From: a virus
IMG/VR virus record: IMGVR_UViG_3300042892_002114
Coordinates: 1 to 64,000 of that record
Strand: one strand, 5' to 3'
Length of the DNA stretch: 64,000 nucleotides
The notes beneath the pieces were generated by a model. The model had not been told where the DNA came from. It saw nothing but the letters and a program-made list of their open reading frames with translations, and did not search any database. The position numbers and the translations under genes are program-made. Positions 51,148 to 60,974 of the stretch are shown piece by piece (position 1 is the stretch's first letter; every line of letters starts with the position of its first letter).

Positions 51148-51789
51148 TTACGAGGTTGTGGTTCCCTTTACATTCACAGTAACTGGTATTGTTACCGATC
51201 CGCCACTTTCATTTCCAACCACCGTGAGAGTTGCACTCAAGGTTTGTGTCAATGCTGAGTTTGGAACAAAACGGAAACGAAGACCAAGGCTAACTTGAGC
51301 AGTCGTCGAAGAAACATCTCCAATAAAAGTTGGGATAGTTGCGTTTGTAACATTCTGAAGTTGTTCGCCGATTATTGTGCCAGCCGACTTGTTGGACAAA
51401 ATTGCTGTATAACCAAGAGTTGTGTTATACACTGGATTGGTAGAAGGAACAATAACCACTTCTCCCTTATAGTCCTTGTCTACATAAATTGCACTTTGTC
51501 CAAGAGAAATGACTGGGATAGACGTGACTCCGGAAGGCAGAGTAACAAGCTTGTATTTTAGCAACTGAGTTTCGTCAGTGAATGCTTCAAATACCGGTGT
51601 GTTGCGAATAGCCAAATCATAGTAGGCTGAACCCTGTGGGTGATTTGGTTGATACAGACGATAATCAATTTCGTCGTCGGCCAAGGCATATGACTTGATA
51701 TTCAATCCGCCATTTGCCGCAAGTAGCTCTCTACCCTTCTTTGTCAAGACCGCATCCACTGTTATTATTTCATTATTGATATACGCCAT
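51148..51789 (-). CDS. Conserved tail structural protein with Ig-like C-terminus
   Basis: The 213-residue protein starts MAYINNEIITVDAVLTKKGR ELL and continues YALADDEIDYRLYQPNHPQG SAYYD, a segment I have seen in conserved virion proteins of marine T4-like phages. Residues 120-213 are strand-rich, with SATLTVVGNESGGSVTIPVT, resembling an Ig-like domain. Its place between baseplate genes suggests a tail-associated part. GAGAAAG lies 8 bases before the ATG. Exact role unknown. Confidence 0.6.
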   Translation of the reverse strand: MAYINNEIITVDAVLTKKGRELLAANGGLNIKSYALADDEIDYRLYQPNHPQGSAYYDLAIRNTPVFEAFTDETQLLKYKLVTLPSGVTSIPVISLGQSAIYVDKDYKGEVVIVPSTNPVYNTTLGYTAILSNKSAGTIIGEQLQNVTNATIPTFIGDVSSTTAQVSLGLRFRFVPNSALTQTLSATLTVVGNESGGSVTIPVTVNVKGTTTS

Positions 51790-51840
51790 ATAGTGTTACT
51801 TTCTCAATAAATATATATCTGATTACTTTTTTTACTATTT

Positions 51841-54800
51841 TTACACCGTTTTTGTTTCAATTGGCTCAGAGTTATTCAACAAACCGGTGGTAACATCAAC
51901 AGTAGTTTTTTTATTTTGACTGTGCTTTTTCCACTTAAAACGGACTTTTGAATTGTCGTATGAGTTTATTTCCTTTAAAGAAAACTGTCGTTTACCGTAT
52001 TTATGGTGATTGTTGAAATACCCATTCAGCAATTCGGCGTTCTGGGGGTAATATTCCATAGATAGTGTTTTTTTATAATCAATGCCAGAAGACAAAGAAC
52101 CGAAGAATGTACCCGATGTTCTATATTTGAAGTCGTCGGTGACAGGACCAGTTCCAGATGACAAAAATGTGGTATTATATTTTGCAAGATTCAATGTAGC
52201 CGGAACTCCGCCGAATATACTTCCAACAAAATGATATGTTCCACCAGAATATGTAAAAGTTCCGGTGTAAATCATAGGATATGCCGAAACATAATCAGCA
52301 GTTATAGAAATGCCGGGTGATGATATTACACCATTTCCCGTCGATCCCCACACAGAACCGGATAATATTGTGCCATTCAATGAATGTGCTGATGATACAG
52401 TGAAAGATGTTGGCAACCCAATTGACGATGGAACAAAGCTGACGCTTCCGCTGTAGTATATATCTTCATAGGAAATTGTCGTGATATATGAAGTTAATTC
52501 TGGCAATTTTGCCATATTAATTTTGTAATAAGAAGACGACATTGTTTGAACTGTTCCATTCAAATTGACATTTATCTCACGGTCATTGAACGAAGACGAT
52601 GGTAAATTGTATTTGTTGTATACTTGATACTGCTTCTTGACTTTGATTACATCGGCTCTGTAATATTCTCCATTATAGTATGTTACTCCATTGTCTGAAT
52701 ATACTCCAAATCCGTACTGGTCTTCGTCGGTTGGAAAAAATATTTGATTTACATCACTTAAAATTGATGTTCCTTCATTTTTCGTAACCAAAGTATCTTC
52801 AAATTTTGGAACCTGTGTTCCGGCGATTCCGCGATTAACTTCTATGTGCGATTCTTTTTGTTGAATGGTTTCTTGAACCATTGGCTTCAACTGAATCTTC
52901 GGACGCTCCAAAATGGACGGTTCAATCAAAATACCATCAACGAGGTTGGCTCTGGCTGGAACAACCGACTTGATATATTTGAACATCGCCTTATCAAAAT
53001 AGAATCGTACCACGTTCATAAACAACTGATAGTCTATTGCACCAAATCCTTGGTCATAGAATATTTGCCTAAACTTTTCAAATCGAGTGTATGAGCTTGC
53101 ATACACATATGAAGGGTCTCCAATTAATTCAGATAACGGATAATTTCCAAAGAACTTGATTATTTCTGTGTTTTGAATTTCTGAAGGAGAGAAGAATATA
53201 CCAAGTCTATTAGATCCCATGCCAACAAGTTCACTTGATTGTAGGGACGAGCGTTCGGTTGAAGACAAGCTTGATATCAACTCTTGTTCAACATAATTTA
53301 TTTTATTGCTTCCGAACTTACCAGCACCATAATCAGGTAATTTTACTGTCTGTCTTGAATCCTTGCGAGTAAACTGCCAAGGAAATCCGGGTCCATTTGT
53401 AGGATCACATTCGGTCACTTGCTTCAGCGGAATATTATTTTCTGGGAAGTTTACTGCATCAAACGTCGGAAAATCACTACGGAAAGACAAATTGTTTAAG
53501 GTGGTGGAATTTGAAGGTGCATGCAATTCCAATGGACGTTCAAACGATATTCTGAGAAGATTATCAGAAATCATATTCACCGGAGAATTCATATCATATG
53601 CATTCTGATGCAATGTGTGATTTTCAAAAACAGAATCGCTGATGGGAGATTCCCAAATTTTTATTTCATCAATGTTTCCAAAGAATGCTTCTGGATCAAT
53701 ATTTAATGAAGCGGTATTCTGGTTATAGTTACCAATATAAACATGTGAACCAGAACGGAATTGTGTATTACAACTTCCACTCAAATATTGGCTTGCCGTT
53801 GCAAAGAATGTTATTCTTGAATCCTCGGCTCGTTGCAGTTGCACATCATACTTAATTGGGTATTGATCTATTTGAGACGGAGTGAAATTGTAAACGGAAA
53901 ATTCTTGGGATGCATCATGGCGGCGAAGCATGGCGTGATAGGTATTGCCATCAAACACCGGTGCCTTGTTGGTCATGATAGTCTTTACGCTACCGGAACC
54001 ATCGTCCAAGCTAAAGAACAGTTTTCCCCAATCCAATCCTTTGTCTCTATATACACCCAATAACCAACTACCTGGACATTCAGCTAATCTGAATACATGT
54101 CCTTCCTCACTTGTGTTGGTTTTGTCAAACGCAAAGTTGAATTCTAATGTTTGAGCACTTCCAGTCCAGTTGACCTTGAAATATTCCGAATTTCCACCAA
54201 AATATGGTTCGTATTTTACTTCGTCGATCACATACTCAGAAGTATCTTGTAGATTATGTATATTATGAATTCCACCATACTCTTTTATTTTTATGATATT
54301 CTTTGGTATTCCAAAGCAGCTCAACAATGATGACAATGAAGCTTCTGTACCTTTGGTCTTGTAGATATAAGGCAGGGTGTTGAGAATACGCTTCCAGATG
54401 ATTTGATTCCGCTGTTCTTCGGACAATTGTCTAGTTTGGTTATACAACTCTGTGCCAATATCAAAATCGTTTTGATTAAATGAAGACAATAATAACGGTA
54501 GATTCTCTTTAGAAATCTCCGCTTCCCATCCAAGCGATGCCAACATGTCTTCAACAATGTCCACAGAAATACCATAATTTGAACTGTTGGAATAATTGTT
54601 TTTCTCAGTGATTTGCTTGATGCTCAAAGAAAGATTGTCAAAGAAATGACCAACCATGCCAACAAACTTTATATAATCAATATTGGCATCCGATTCTTCC
54701 ACCATGAATTGTGGAAGATTGTTAATTAAAGAATTTCCATTGCTGCGATCATACAAAGACGACGAACCAATATGCTCCGTATACCATACAGGATTGTTGT

Positions 54801-56520
54801 ACAAGAATTTCTCATACCCATCCATTGAAGTTTCAATGTTGTCTATTTCCGTGTTAGCGTCTGTACGTTCTTTTATATAAAACTGATCGTCTGGATTGCT
54901 ATCAAGTTTGGTTGTAAAATATTCTATGTCGCCTTGCAATTTTTCAATTTGAGACTTTTTTGTATCAAATGCGGAAACTCTTAAAGTTGCTGATGAGAAA
55001 TTTACAAAGTTTTCAAATTTTCTGTAATTTGTATTATCAACAATGGTATCAAACGGAACACTTATCTTGGAAACCATTTCGCTGTACGCACTGCCGGTTT
55101 GGTTTATCAATTGTTCCATTGATAAAGCTTCTGTAGCATTACCCTGACTCTCAATCCTAACCAAAAAATTTGGACCCTTTAACCGAATCGTTTGTATATT
55201 TGGTTTGGTAAAATAGTATAAATTCTGAACTATAGGAAGAAATCCAAAGTTGTTCGAGATCCACAGATCATCTCCAACTGATATTGACGATGGTAAAGGA
55301 TCGCTCAGTTTTAATACCAACTTATCGTAAAATCTTGGATCGGCGGTGGAAACCACCTTTTTATTGAGAATGGAATATTTTTTATCTCCGTCAAAATTTA
55401 CATAATTCTTAAAATATCCGGACAAATATATGTTGTGCTTTGCCTCTATAACATAAATTTCCGGATAAAAAATGAGATTATAATAGATATACCCAAGAAA
55501 TTCTAGTATAGAGTTATAATCGTCCGGCTTCCTGTTGGTTATTCTGTTGAGTTCTTGATCAACTACAAATCTGAATATGCTATAATAGTAGTCGCGTACA
55601 TCTTGAAAATTGGTACCGGACTCATAATTCTGATATAACCAGTTTTTGAATTGGTCATATATTCCAAGAATATCATTTGTAGAAATTTCTCCACTGTTGC
55701 GAATGTTACCCTTCTTCACGCCATAGAACATGTCGGTCAGAAGATTTATAGCATCAATATCATTACCAGATTCCGATTCTCTGCTGTTCAATCCGTAATT
55801 ATACTTAAAGCTTGCGGCGGCATTTAAATATTGATTTTTCGCCGCGTAATATAAATTGTATATTGGTGGAGAAGAAATAGAATCTGTAAGAGACTCTGCG
55901 ATTTCCTTAATTTGAAATTGATAATTTAAGAATACATTAAATTCATCAACGGTGTTTGATCGTATTCCTTTTAGAGTCTTGGGAATTATTGCTATTTCAG
56001 TTCTTGATGTAGAGATTGTATCTATTATCAGCTTTTCGTCCGAACCGGATTCTGTTCCAACCAAATTTCTCAATAATTCTATGGAAACCTTGTAATTTCC
56101 ATCGGTTATTCCCACATTGTTCAACTCTTTGGATACATCCAATAAAATAGAACTTGTTAAAACGGAACCGGATGTATTTGTTGAATCGGTTGTTTCGGAA
56201 TAATCTGGCGTCGAATCTATAATAGGAAGAGTACTATTAAACTTCTCGTATGAATAAGTAACATATTTGTTGGTTACATCATAATATGACTGAGTATTTT
56301 TTGTATACGATCCGGACGACATGATCACGGATGCAGTTACTTGAGACTCATCAAAATTGAATACTGAGATCTTTATTATGTCCTTATCCGACTCCCCAAA
56401 CGGAAAATTAACATAAGTTTGATTCTCGGTATAAAACTTCAAATCTTTTTCAGAAAAAGTAGAACCAACATTCAAAGAAGATGTGGATTGTGTTCTATAT
56501 TTTATATCTGTAAGTTTCAT
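51841..56520 (-). CDS. Giant baseplate protein with LamG-like lectin domain
   Basis: At 1559 residues this is the largest gene in the window. Its place after gp25 and gp6 corresponds to the T4 wedge gene 7 (1032 residues). Residues 690-750 (NQIIWKRILNTLPYIYKTKG TEASLSSLLSCFGI) resemble the P2 gpI/tail-I type segment found in wedge proteins. Residues 770-960 have a LamG/concanavalin layout (LEFNFAFDKTNTSEEGHVF; FDGNTYHAMLRRHDASQEFS; AFFGNIDEIKIWESPIS), a sugar-binding fold. The C-terminal third is Ser/Gly-rich beta structure. I infer a wedge scaffold carrying a surface-binding module; homology to gp7 is not proven. The ATG overlaps the upstream 73-residue gene stop. Confidence 0.6.
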   Translation of the reverse strand: MKLTDIKYRTQSTSSLNVGSTFSEKDLKFYTENQTYVNFPFGESDKDIIKISVFNFDESQVTASVIMSSGSYTKNTQSYYDVTNKYVTYSYEKFNSTLPIIDSTPDYSETTDSTNTSGSVLTSSILLDVSKELNNVGITDGNYKVSIELLRNLVGTESGSDEKLIIDTISTSRTEIAIIPKTLKGIRSNTVDEFNVFLNYQFQIKEIAESLTDSISSPPIYNLYYAAKNQYLNAAASFKYNYGLNSRESESGNDIDAINLLTDMFYGVKKGNIRNSGEISTNDILGIYDQFKNWLYQNYESGTNFQDVRDYYYSIFRFVVDQELNRITNRKPDDYNSILEFLGYIYYNLIFYPEIYVIEAKHNIYLSGYFKNYVNFDGDKKYSILNKKVVSTADPRFYDKLVLKLSDPLPSSISVGDDLWISNNFGFLPIVQNLYYFTKPNIQTIRLKGPNFLVRIESQGNATEALSMEQLINQTGSAYSEMVSKISVPFDTIVDNTNYRKFENFVNFSSATLRVSAFDTKKSQIEKLQGDIEYFTTKLDSNPDDQFYIKERTDANTEIDNIETSMDGYEKFLYNNPVWYTEHIGSSSLYDRSNGNSLINNLPQFMVEESDANIDYIKFVGMVGHFFDNLSLSIKQITEKNNYSNSSNYGISVDIVEDMLASLGWEAEISKENLPLLLSSFNQNDFDIGTELYNQTRQLSEEQRNQIIWKRILNTLPYIYKTKGTEASLSSLLSCFGIPKNIIKIKEYGGIHNIHNLQDTSEYVIDEVKYEPYFGGNSEYFKVNWTGSAQTLEFNFAFDKTNTSEEGHVFRLAECPGSWLLGVYRDKGLDWGKLFFSLDDGSGSVKTIMTNKAPVFDGNTYHAMLRRHDASQEFSVYNFTPSQIDQYPIKYDVQLQRAEDSRITFFATASQYLSGSCNTQFRSGSHVYIGNYNQNTASLNIDPEAFFGNIDEIKIWESPISDSVFENHTLHQNAYDMNSPVNMISDNLLRISFERPLELHAPSNSTTLNNLSFRSDFPTFDAVNFPENNIPLKQVTECDPTNGPGFPWQFTRKDSRQTVKLPDYGAGKFGSNKINYVEQELISSLSSTERSSLQSSELVGMGSNRLGIFFSPSEIQNTEIIKFFGNYPLSELIGDPSYVYASSYTRFEKFRQIFYDQGFGAIDYQLFMNVVRFYFDKAMFKYIKSVVPARANLVDGILIEPSILERPKIQLKPMVQETIQQKESHIEVNRGIAGTQVPKFEDTLVTKNEGTSILSDVNQIFFPTDEDQYGFGVYSDNGVTYYNGEYYRADVIKVKKQYQVYNKYNLPSSSFNDREINVNLNGTVQTMSSSYYKINMAKLPELTSYITTISYEDIYYSGSVSFVPSSIGLPTSFTVSSAHSLNGTILSGSVWGSTGNGVISSPGISITADYVSAYPMIYTGTFTYSGGTYHFVGSIFGGVPATLNLAKYNTTFLSSGTGPVTDDFKYRTSGTFFGSLSSGIDYKKTLSMEYYPQNAELLNGYFNNHHKYGKRQFSLKEINSYDNSKVRFKWKKHSQNKKTTVDVTTGLLNNSEPIETKTV

Positions 56521-56738
56521 AGTTCTTTGAATGTAACATCATATTTTGTTTCTACTTTGATTGGATCATACACAACATTCTGTAAAGGAATGGTTATCGA
56601 GGATGAATACAACTGGCCACTAACATTTTGTATAATCAAATTACCGTATGAATCTATGTTTGGGATTATTGACCCGCTGGAATATAGAGTCTGTATATCA
56701 TTTTGATTATAACCTGTCAGATATGGATTTGGTTTCAT
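56517..56738 (-). CDS. Small hypothetical baseplate-operon protein
   Basis: The 73-residue product begins MKPNPYLTGYNQNDIQTLYS and has predicted beta strands (YGNLIIQNVSGQLYSSSITI). Both ends overlap neighbours by 4 bases (ATGA at each junction), which strongly supports real, coupled translation between the DNRLRE-like gene and the 1559-residue gene. No family is recognised. It may be a small wedge-associated subunit. Confidence 0.6.
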   Translation of the reverse strand: MKPNPYLTGYNQNDIQTLYSSGSIIPNIDSYGNLIIQNVSGQLYSSSITIPLQNVVYDPIKVETKYDVTFKEL

Positions 56739-58069
56739 CTAGAGATCTTGAATGCGGTTGGAACAGTGAATGTCATTATAGAGCCACTTTGCTCTGAACG
56801 AATTTCTACCTTGTAATATCTTTCTTGAGGAAGACCGGTTGTATCCAACATAAAATAATTTCCATATGAATCAAAACTTAATCTGGTATATTCGTCATAT
56901 GGCAATACAGAATCTTCGGTTTCAGCGTCTTTAATAGAATAGAAACTTGAACTTGGTAAATAATACGGAGTCAAATAGTCTGAAAGTTTGTTTGTAAATG
57001 TTTTTTGTGGATAACGCTTTCTTGAAGTTACATCCATTCTTAAAATAGAACCGTGCTTATATTCTTTAGCAAGGTTCTTCATATTAACAACGGCGTCTCT
57101 CAATTGAATTGGGTCAGCACTACCGGTTTCTATTAACGCATCATTCCAAGCAACATCAATGTATGGAGAATATATTGTATTGGTTTCTTTGGAGAAGAAT
57201 CTTAATTTCCCATAATCAATAGAACTTGATTCATCGCTATGTAATACAATCAATCCGTTATTTTCAATTCCACCTGTTAGCCATGCTTCTACGATTGGGG
57301 TTACATCCATACGAACATCGCTGGTTTGATAATCAAACGATTGAGTGCAAGCATATCCTCCGGTAACTGGTGCTATATAAGATGAAGTTGCTGGTGGAAC
57401 ATAAGTGTCGTCGCAATTTGGAAACGGATTATATGGATTGTTGTATGGAAGTTGAGCATATCCAGAACCAGAACCTAGCAAGCTTGCAGAAATCCACCAA
57501 ACACCACCGCCGCTACAATCGGTTAAAGAACCAGTTGTCCATTTTTCAGAGAATCCATCAACAAACTTCCAATTTGCTCCATCCGACGCAGATTGACCAT
57601 CGTACTTATATCCAGAACCCATTCCCCAAGATTGAGAAATTGGATATGCAGCAAGTGTGTATTTTACAGGAACTTCTTTAGATTCGCATGTTTTTAGAAC
57701 AAGATAAAAGCGAGGATTTACTATCTTGTTACATACTATAGAAGATGATATATCACTCAAATCAAATTGTAATAATGCTCTTGATAATACAGAACCTTGA
57801 GTAACTTGACTGGTTTGGATATATGAACTTGATATAACCTTCGGGTCGGTTGAACCTGAATCAAAGGAAGCGGACATCGAACCGCTTAAAAGTTCAATGC
57901 TTGAACTGGTGAATGAAATTGGTGTGGAATATGTTCCCTTACTTGAGCAACTAGCATAAGATACCCGTTTTTCCACTTCAATAATTTCGTCCAACCCCAT
58001 GTTCTTGAACATATATGACGGATCGTTGCTGATGGTGGTGTCTTTGGTTGGATATAAAAAGTAATGCAT
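56735..58069 (-). CDS. Tail protein with DNRLRE/CBM96-like domain
   Basis: The 444-residue protein begins HYFLYPTKDTTISNDPSYMF, then SRALLQFDLSDISSSIVCNK, YTLAAYPISQSWGMGSGYKY and SDVRMDVTPIVEAWLTGG. This order (a T-x-D-T-x-I-S start, a 'LLxFDLS' strand, Trp-containing loop, then 'VTPxVEAW') is that of DNRLRE/CBM96 beta-sandwich domains of cell-surface and matrix proteins. In a phage it likely serves as a structural or glycan-binding part of the baseplate periphery. It follows gp6 by 56 bases and overlaps the 73-residue gene by 4. Confidence 0.65.
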   Translation of the reverse strand: MHYFLYPTKDTTISNDPSYMFKNMGLDEIIEVEKRVSYASCSSKGTYSTPISFTSSSIELLSGSMSASFDSGSTDPKVISSSYIQTSQVTQGSVLSRALLQFDLSDISSSIVCNKIVNPRFYLVLKTCESKEVPVKYTLAAYPISQSWGMGSGYKYDGQSASDGANWKFVDGFSEKWTTGSLTDCSGGGVWWISASLLGSGSGYAQLPYNNPYNPFPNCDDTYVPPATSSYIAPVTGGYACTQSFDYQTSDVRMDVTPIVEAWLTGGIENNGLIVLHSDESSSIDYGKLRFFSKETNTIYSPYIDVAWNDALIETGSADPIQLRDAVVNMKNLAKEYKHGSILRMDVTSRKRYPQKTFTNKLSDYLTPYYLPSSSFYSIKDAETEDSVLPYDEYTRLSFDSYGNYFMLDTTGLPQERYYKVEIRSEQSGSIMTFTVPTAFKISR

Positions 58070-58087
58070 ATACTATGTTCTTTACAT

Positions 58088-58095
58088 TATAAATA
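58088..58095 (-). promoter_or_regulatory. TATTTATA box before the DNRLRE-like gene
   Basis: The coding strand reads GAGTATATTTATAATGTAAAGAAC. The box ends 18 bases before the ATG, with a weak AAAGAA ribosome site between them. Confidence 0.4.
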
Positions 58096-58125
58096 TACTC
58101 CCCAACCAATAAATTGAGCCTATAT

Positions 58126-60081
58126 TTATGCCACTCTGCCTACAATGTCTTTTGTGGGAAATCTTACTTCAAATATCGAAGGATCAATTGATGGATATAC
58201 CACCTTGTCTAATGTAGCTTTGACTATATCATATTCATATGGAGAATAATCACCATCTCGCAATGTTAAATTTTTGATTTTCAATGAAGAAACGGATTGC
58301 ACTCCATCAATCTTGGCAATCTCCAGCTCAAGGCGACTCAAATTAATTGGTTGGCAAAACTGAATATTGTTGATGTCAAAGAATTGTTGAACCAAAGTCA
58401 AACAATTTGCCAACACTTCTCGCTTATTATAATTTTTATAAGCAATGATAGTGAAGTCCACTCCGATATTTATTATATATCCATCCAATAGATTTACACT
58501 GTCTGTCAACATACGATATTGATTGAGATAGTTCTTGAGATTTTGACGAATGGCTTCGTTTGTATTTATCAAACGTTGGTTCGTATCATAACCAAGCAAA
58601 TATAGATTGATGGCCGACTGGTTGTTCTGGTTGATATTCTTACGATTTGTATTTTCAGGACCAAGTGAGCTTGTAGAAAGTTGATTTGGAAATGCCTGTA
58701 TATTTGGTAAATCCAAGTTAGTATCTGCAACAGCATACGCCTTGGCAACAGAACCAAACTTTGACGGCATTGAATATGTTCTTACAACATAATCTTTTTG
58801 AGTAACTGCTCTACCTTGTGCAGAAAAACTTGATAATGCATTGTTGCGAATTTCATCATTGGTTTCCGAACCGCGACCGCCAGAAGCTGGAACCGGGTTA
58901 TTTACTTTTACAGAACGTCTGACCAAATTTGTAAGTCCCTGATCAAACACAGGTAATTCTGTGATATCTCCGAAGAATTCAACGTTGGTAATGTTCTTTA
59001 TAGTATTGGCATTAACATTGCTTTCCAATCCACCACCTGTGATATAACGAATGGTCAATGTTGTGTTGCTCGGAGCTTGTCCAAATGCCCTAGACGACAG
59101 AAAATTTGCTGGGTCGTAGTTTATGCTCTCATTTCTGAATGTGTTTGGTTTTCCAACCGTATATACGTTTGGAACAATGATTTCGTCGTCGGAGATATTT
59201 GTACCAGACCCAAACTCCAAGAATGTTGTATTGTCGGCTTGTACACCGGTAACAAACCGTTTAGATGTTCTTAAATACTTTAGTAAGAACGGAACGGTGT
59301 CTCTGTGTGAAGAAAGTGACATATCGTTTTTGTATATATTCTCACTTTCAATTGGCACCAAATCTTGTGCAAGATAATCTGTTTCATGCCACCGATTTCC
59401 GTCAGAATCATATACATCAAAAACTTCAATGATATTTGTTTCAGATAGATATATTTTATAAAATGGAGATGGTGCTGATATGCTCACAGTTTTGCTTATC
59501 AATTGACCAGAAAATGCTTCAGCGGACTTTTTTAATACATAAAATTCTGGCTGACTAGCAGCGTTGCGTTGATATACAGAAACTTCAAGCGGATCGTTCT
59601 GGGTATCTACAGTAAAGTCTACTGGTACACTAGTCAAAAATGAAACTCCGGAATCGCTAGTAGCGGACATACCGGGTTTTATGATTTGAGCATAACTCAT
59701 ATCCGGAACAATGCTACCGTCTTCTGAAATTTTTGATGGCACCAATTGATATACATCAAAATTTGTTACGCTTGGAGCGGTTGGTTTTGACTTGTAACTC
59801 AAAGAACGAGCAGAATCAATAATATTCTGACGCTCTTCTGAATTTACCAACATAGATTCTTTGAATTGATAGTCTATATAATATGATAATACGTCACCAA
59901 CATAAGCCGCCATTTCAATATACATCATGCCAGGTGAAGCATCGCTAAAATCCTTGTATGTGTTTGGATAATATGTTTTAGAAAAATCAATCAAAGACTG
60001 CTTCAATTGCGAGAAGTCCTTGCTTAGATACTTAACATCTCTTTTTCCAGGTTGAAAGGATTTTGGTGTGTCTAAAATCAT
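58126..60081 (-). CDS. 6: Baseplate wedge protein, gp6-like (baseplate J family)
   Basis: The 651-residue length matches T4 gp6 (660). The N-terminus has DVKYLSKDFSQLKQSLIDFS, DFSDASPGMMYIEMAAYVGD and VLSYYIDYQFKESMLVNSEE, the classic start of gp6. Later segments, RGSETNDEIRNNALSSFSAQ and GRAVTQKDYVVRTYSMPSKF, are the baseplate J-like core. The C-terminal part (NIGVDFTIIAYKNYNKREVL) also fits. gp6 joins neighbouring wedges into the baseplate ring. The ATG overlaps the end of gp25 by 4 bases, the same order as T4 (25 then 6). Confidence 0.93.
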   Translation of the reverse strand: MILDTPKSFQPGKRDVKYLSKDFSQLKQSLIDFSKTYYPNTYKDFSDASPGMMYIEMAAYVGDVLSYYIDYQFKESMLVNSEERQNIIDSARSLSYKSKPTAPSVTNFDVYQLVPSKISEDGSIVPDMSYAQIIKPGMSATSDSGVSFLTSVPVDFTVDTQNDPLEVSVYQRNAASQPEFYVLKKSAEAFSGQLISKTVSISAPSPFYKIYLSETNIIEVFDVYDSDGNRWHETDYLAQDLVPIESENIYKNDMSLSSHRDTVPFLLKYLRTSKRFVTGVQADNTTFLEFGSGTNISDDEIIVPNVYTVGKPNTFRNESINYDPANFLSSRAFGQAPSNTTLTIRYITGGGLESNVNANTIKNITNVEFFGDITELPVFDQGLTNLVRRSVKVNNPVPASGGRGSETNDEIRNNALSSFSAQGRAVTQKDYVVRTYSMPSKFGSVAKAYAVADTNLDLPNIQAFPNQLSTSSLGPENTNRKNINQNNQSAINLYLLGYDTNQRLINTNEAIRQNLKNYLNQYRMLTDSVNLLDGYIINIGVDFTIIAYKNYNKREVLANCLTLVQQFFDINNIQFCQPINLSRLELEIAKIDGVQSVSSLKIKNLTLRDGDYSPYEYDIVKATLDKVVYPSIDPSIFEVRFPTKDIVGRVA

Positions 60082-60482
60082 ATATTATTTGTGTTCATTC
60101 CCACTTGCAATGTTTGTTGGTCAAAAACTCCAATAGATGGAACGGTGAATACAACAGACACATCCAAGCGATTATAATTGTTATCTTTGTTATTCGCCAC
60201 TGACACAGACTGCACATTCACATAACTCATCCATTTGGCAATGTCTCTCCGAATAGTACTATCAATAATTGGAGTCATATCATCTGACATATTCTCAAAT
60301 AATACATTCCACAACCCAGATCCAAAATCTGGGTTCATTCTGCGTTCTCCCTTTTTTGTTTTTAGCAACAAATTTAAGTTGGATTTTACTTGTTCAATTA
60401 CACTGTAACTTTGGTTGAAATATCCATGTTGCCCATGAGTGATGGGAAGAACTATACCATAAGTTTGTGTTGCAGTTGCCAT
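60078..60482 (-). CDS. 25: Baseplate wedge protein, gp25-like
   Basis: The 134-residue product matches T4 gp25 (132) in size. ERRMNPDFGSGLWNVLFENM is the conserved gp25/GPW motif, and TIRRDIAKWMSYVNVQSVSV the following helix and strand. The protein is needed for sheath assembly from the baseplate and has relatives in R-type pyocins and type VI secretion systems. It is coupled to gp6 by a 4-base overlap. Confidence 0.93.
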   Translation of the reverse strand: MATATQTYGIVLPITHGQHGYFNQSYSVIEQVKSNLNLLLKTKKGERRMNPDFGSGLWNVLFENMSDDMTPIIDSTIRRDIAKWMSYVNVQSVSVANNKDNNYNRLDVSVVFTVPSIGVFDQQTLQVGMNTNNI

Positions 60483-60484
60483 CT

Positions 60485-60934
60485 TTAAGCCGGTCTACCA
60501 GATTTTGCTTTGGCGTCAATCGCCTTCATCAATTTGGAATAGTCTCTGGTCATTGCATTTGCTACGGCGGCAACGTCCTTGTTTTCGGCCAACACTTCTT
60601 TTGGTAGATTTTTGATAGTGTCTATTGCAGATGGAATAGACACAGAACTTTCGTCCGGTATTCCTCCAACCGTCTCGTTCAATATTTGGTTAAATATTGG
60701 GTTTGAAGAAAATGTTCTTGGTGCTTGTACCGGTGCTTTCTTAATCGGCGTCTCGAAAGAAACCGATGGCTTTTTTCTTGGTGCAGCAGGTATAGTTGGT
60801 TCTTTTTCTTCGGTAATAACCGGTTGGGCGGTGATTCGCTCGGCCAATACTTCCATTAGATATTGAGGAAGAGCATTATTGATCTCTTCTCGCACAACCG
60901 TTCTTATAATTTCTACCAGTTCTTTCTTGTTCAT
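60485..60934 (-). CDS. Hypothetical protein with acidic leader, upstream of gp25
   Basis: The 149-residue product begins MNKKELVEIIRTVVREEINN, an amphipathic helix like the leaders in the head operon, with L-V-E and L-M-E sites. A Pro/Lys-rich linker (APRKKPSVSFETPIKKAPVQ) follows, then a helical C-terminus (AAVANAMTRDYSKLMKAIDA). No family is recognised. It stands 2 bases before the gp25 start, so it belongs to the baseplate operon. AAGGAA precedes its ATG. Confidence 0.55.
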   Translation of the reverse strand: MNKKELVEIIRTVVREEINNALPQYLMEVLAERITAQPVITEEKEPTIPAAPRKKPSVSFETPIKKAPVQAPRTFSSNPIFNQILNETVGGIPDESSVSIPSAIDTIKNLPKEVLAENKDVAAVANAMTRDYSKLMKAIDAKAKSGRPA

Positions 60935-60949
60935 ATATATGATTCCTTA

Positions 60950-60957
60950 TATAAATA
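60950..60957 (-). promoter_or_regulatory. TATTTATA box before the 149-residue gene
   Basis: The coding strand reads ATTATATTTATATAAGGAATC. It ends 15 bases before the ATG and directly abuts the AAGGAA ribosome site, so the leader RNA would be short if this is a -10 element. Confidence 0.4.
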
Positions 60958-60974
60958 TAATGTGTTTTTGATAA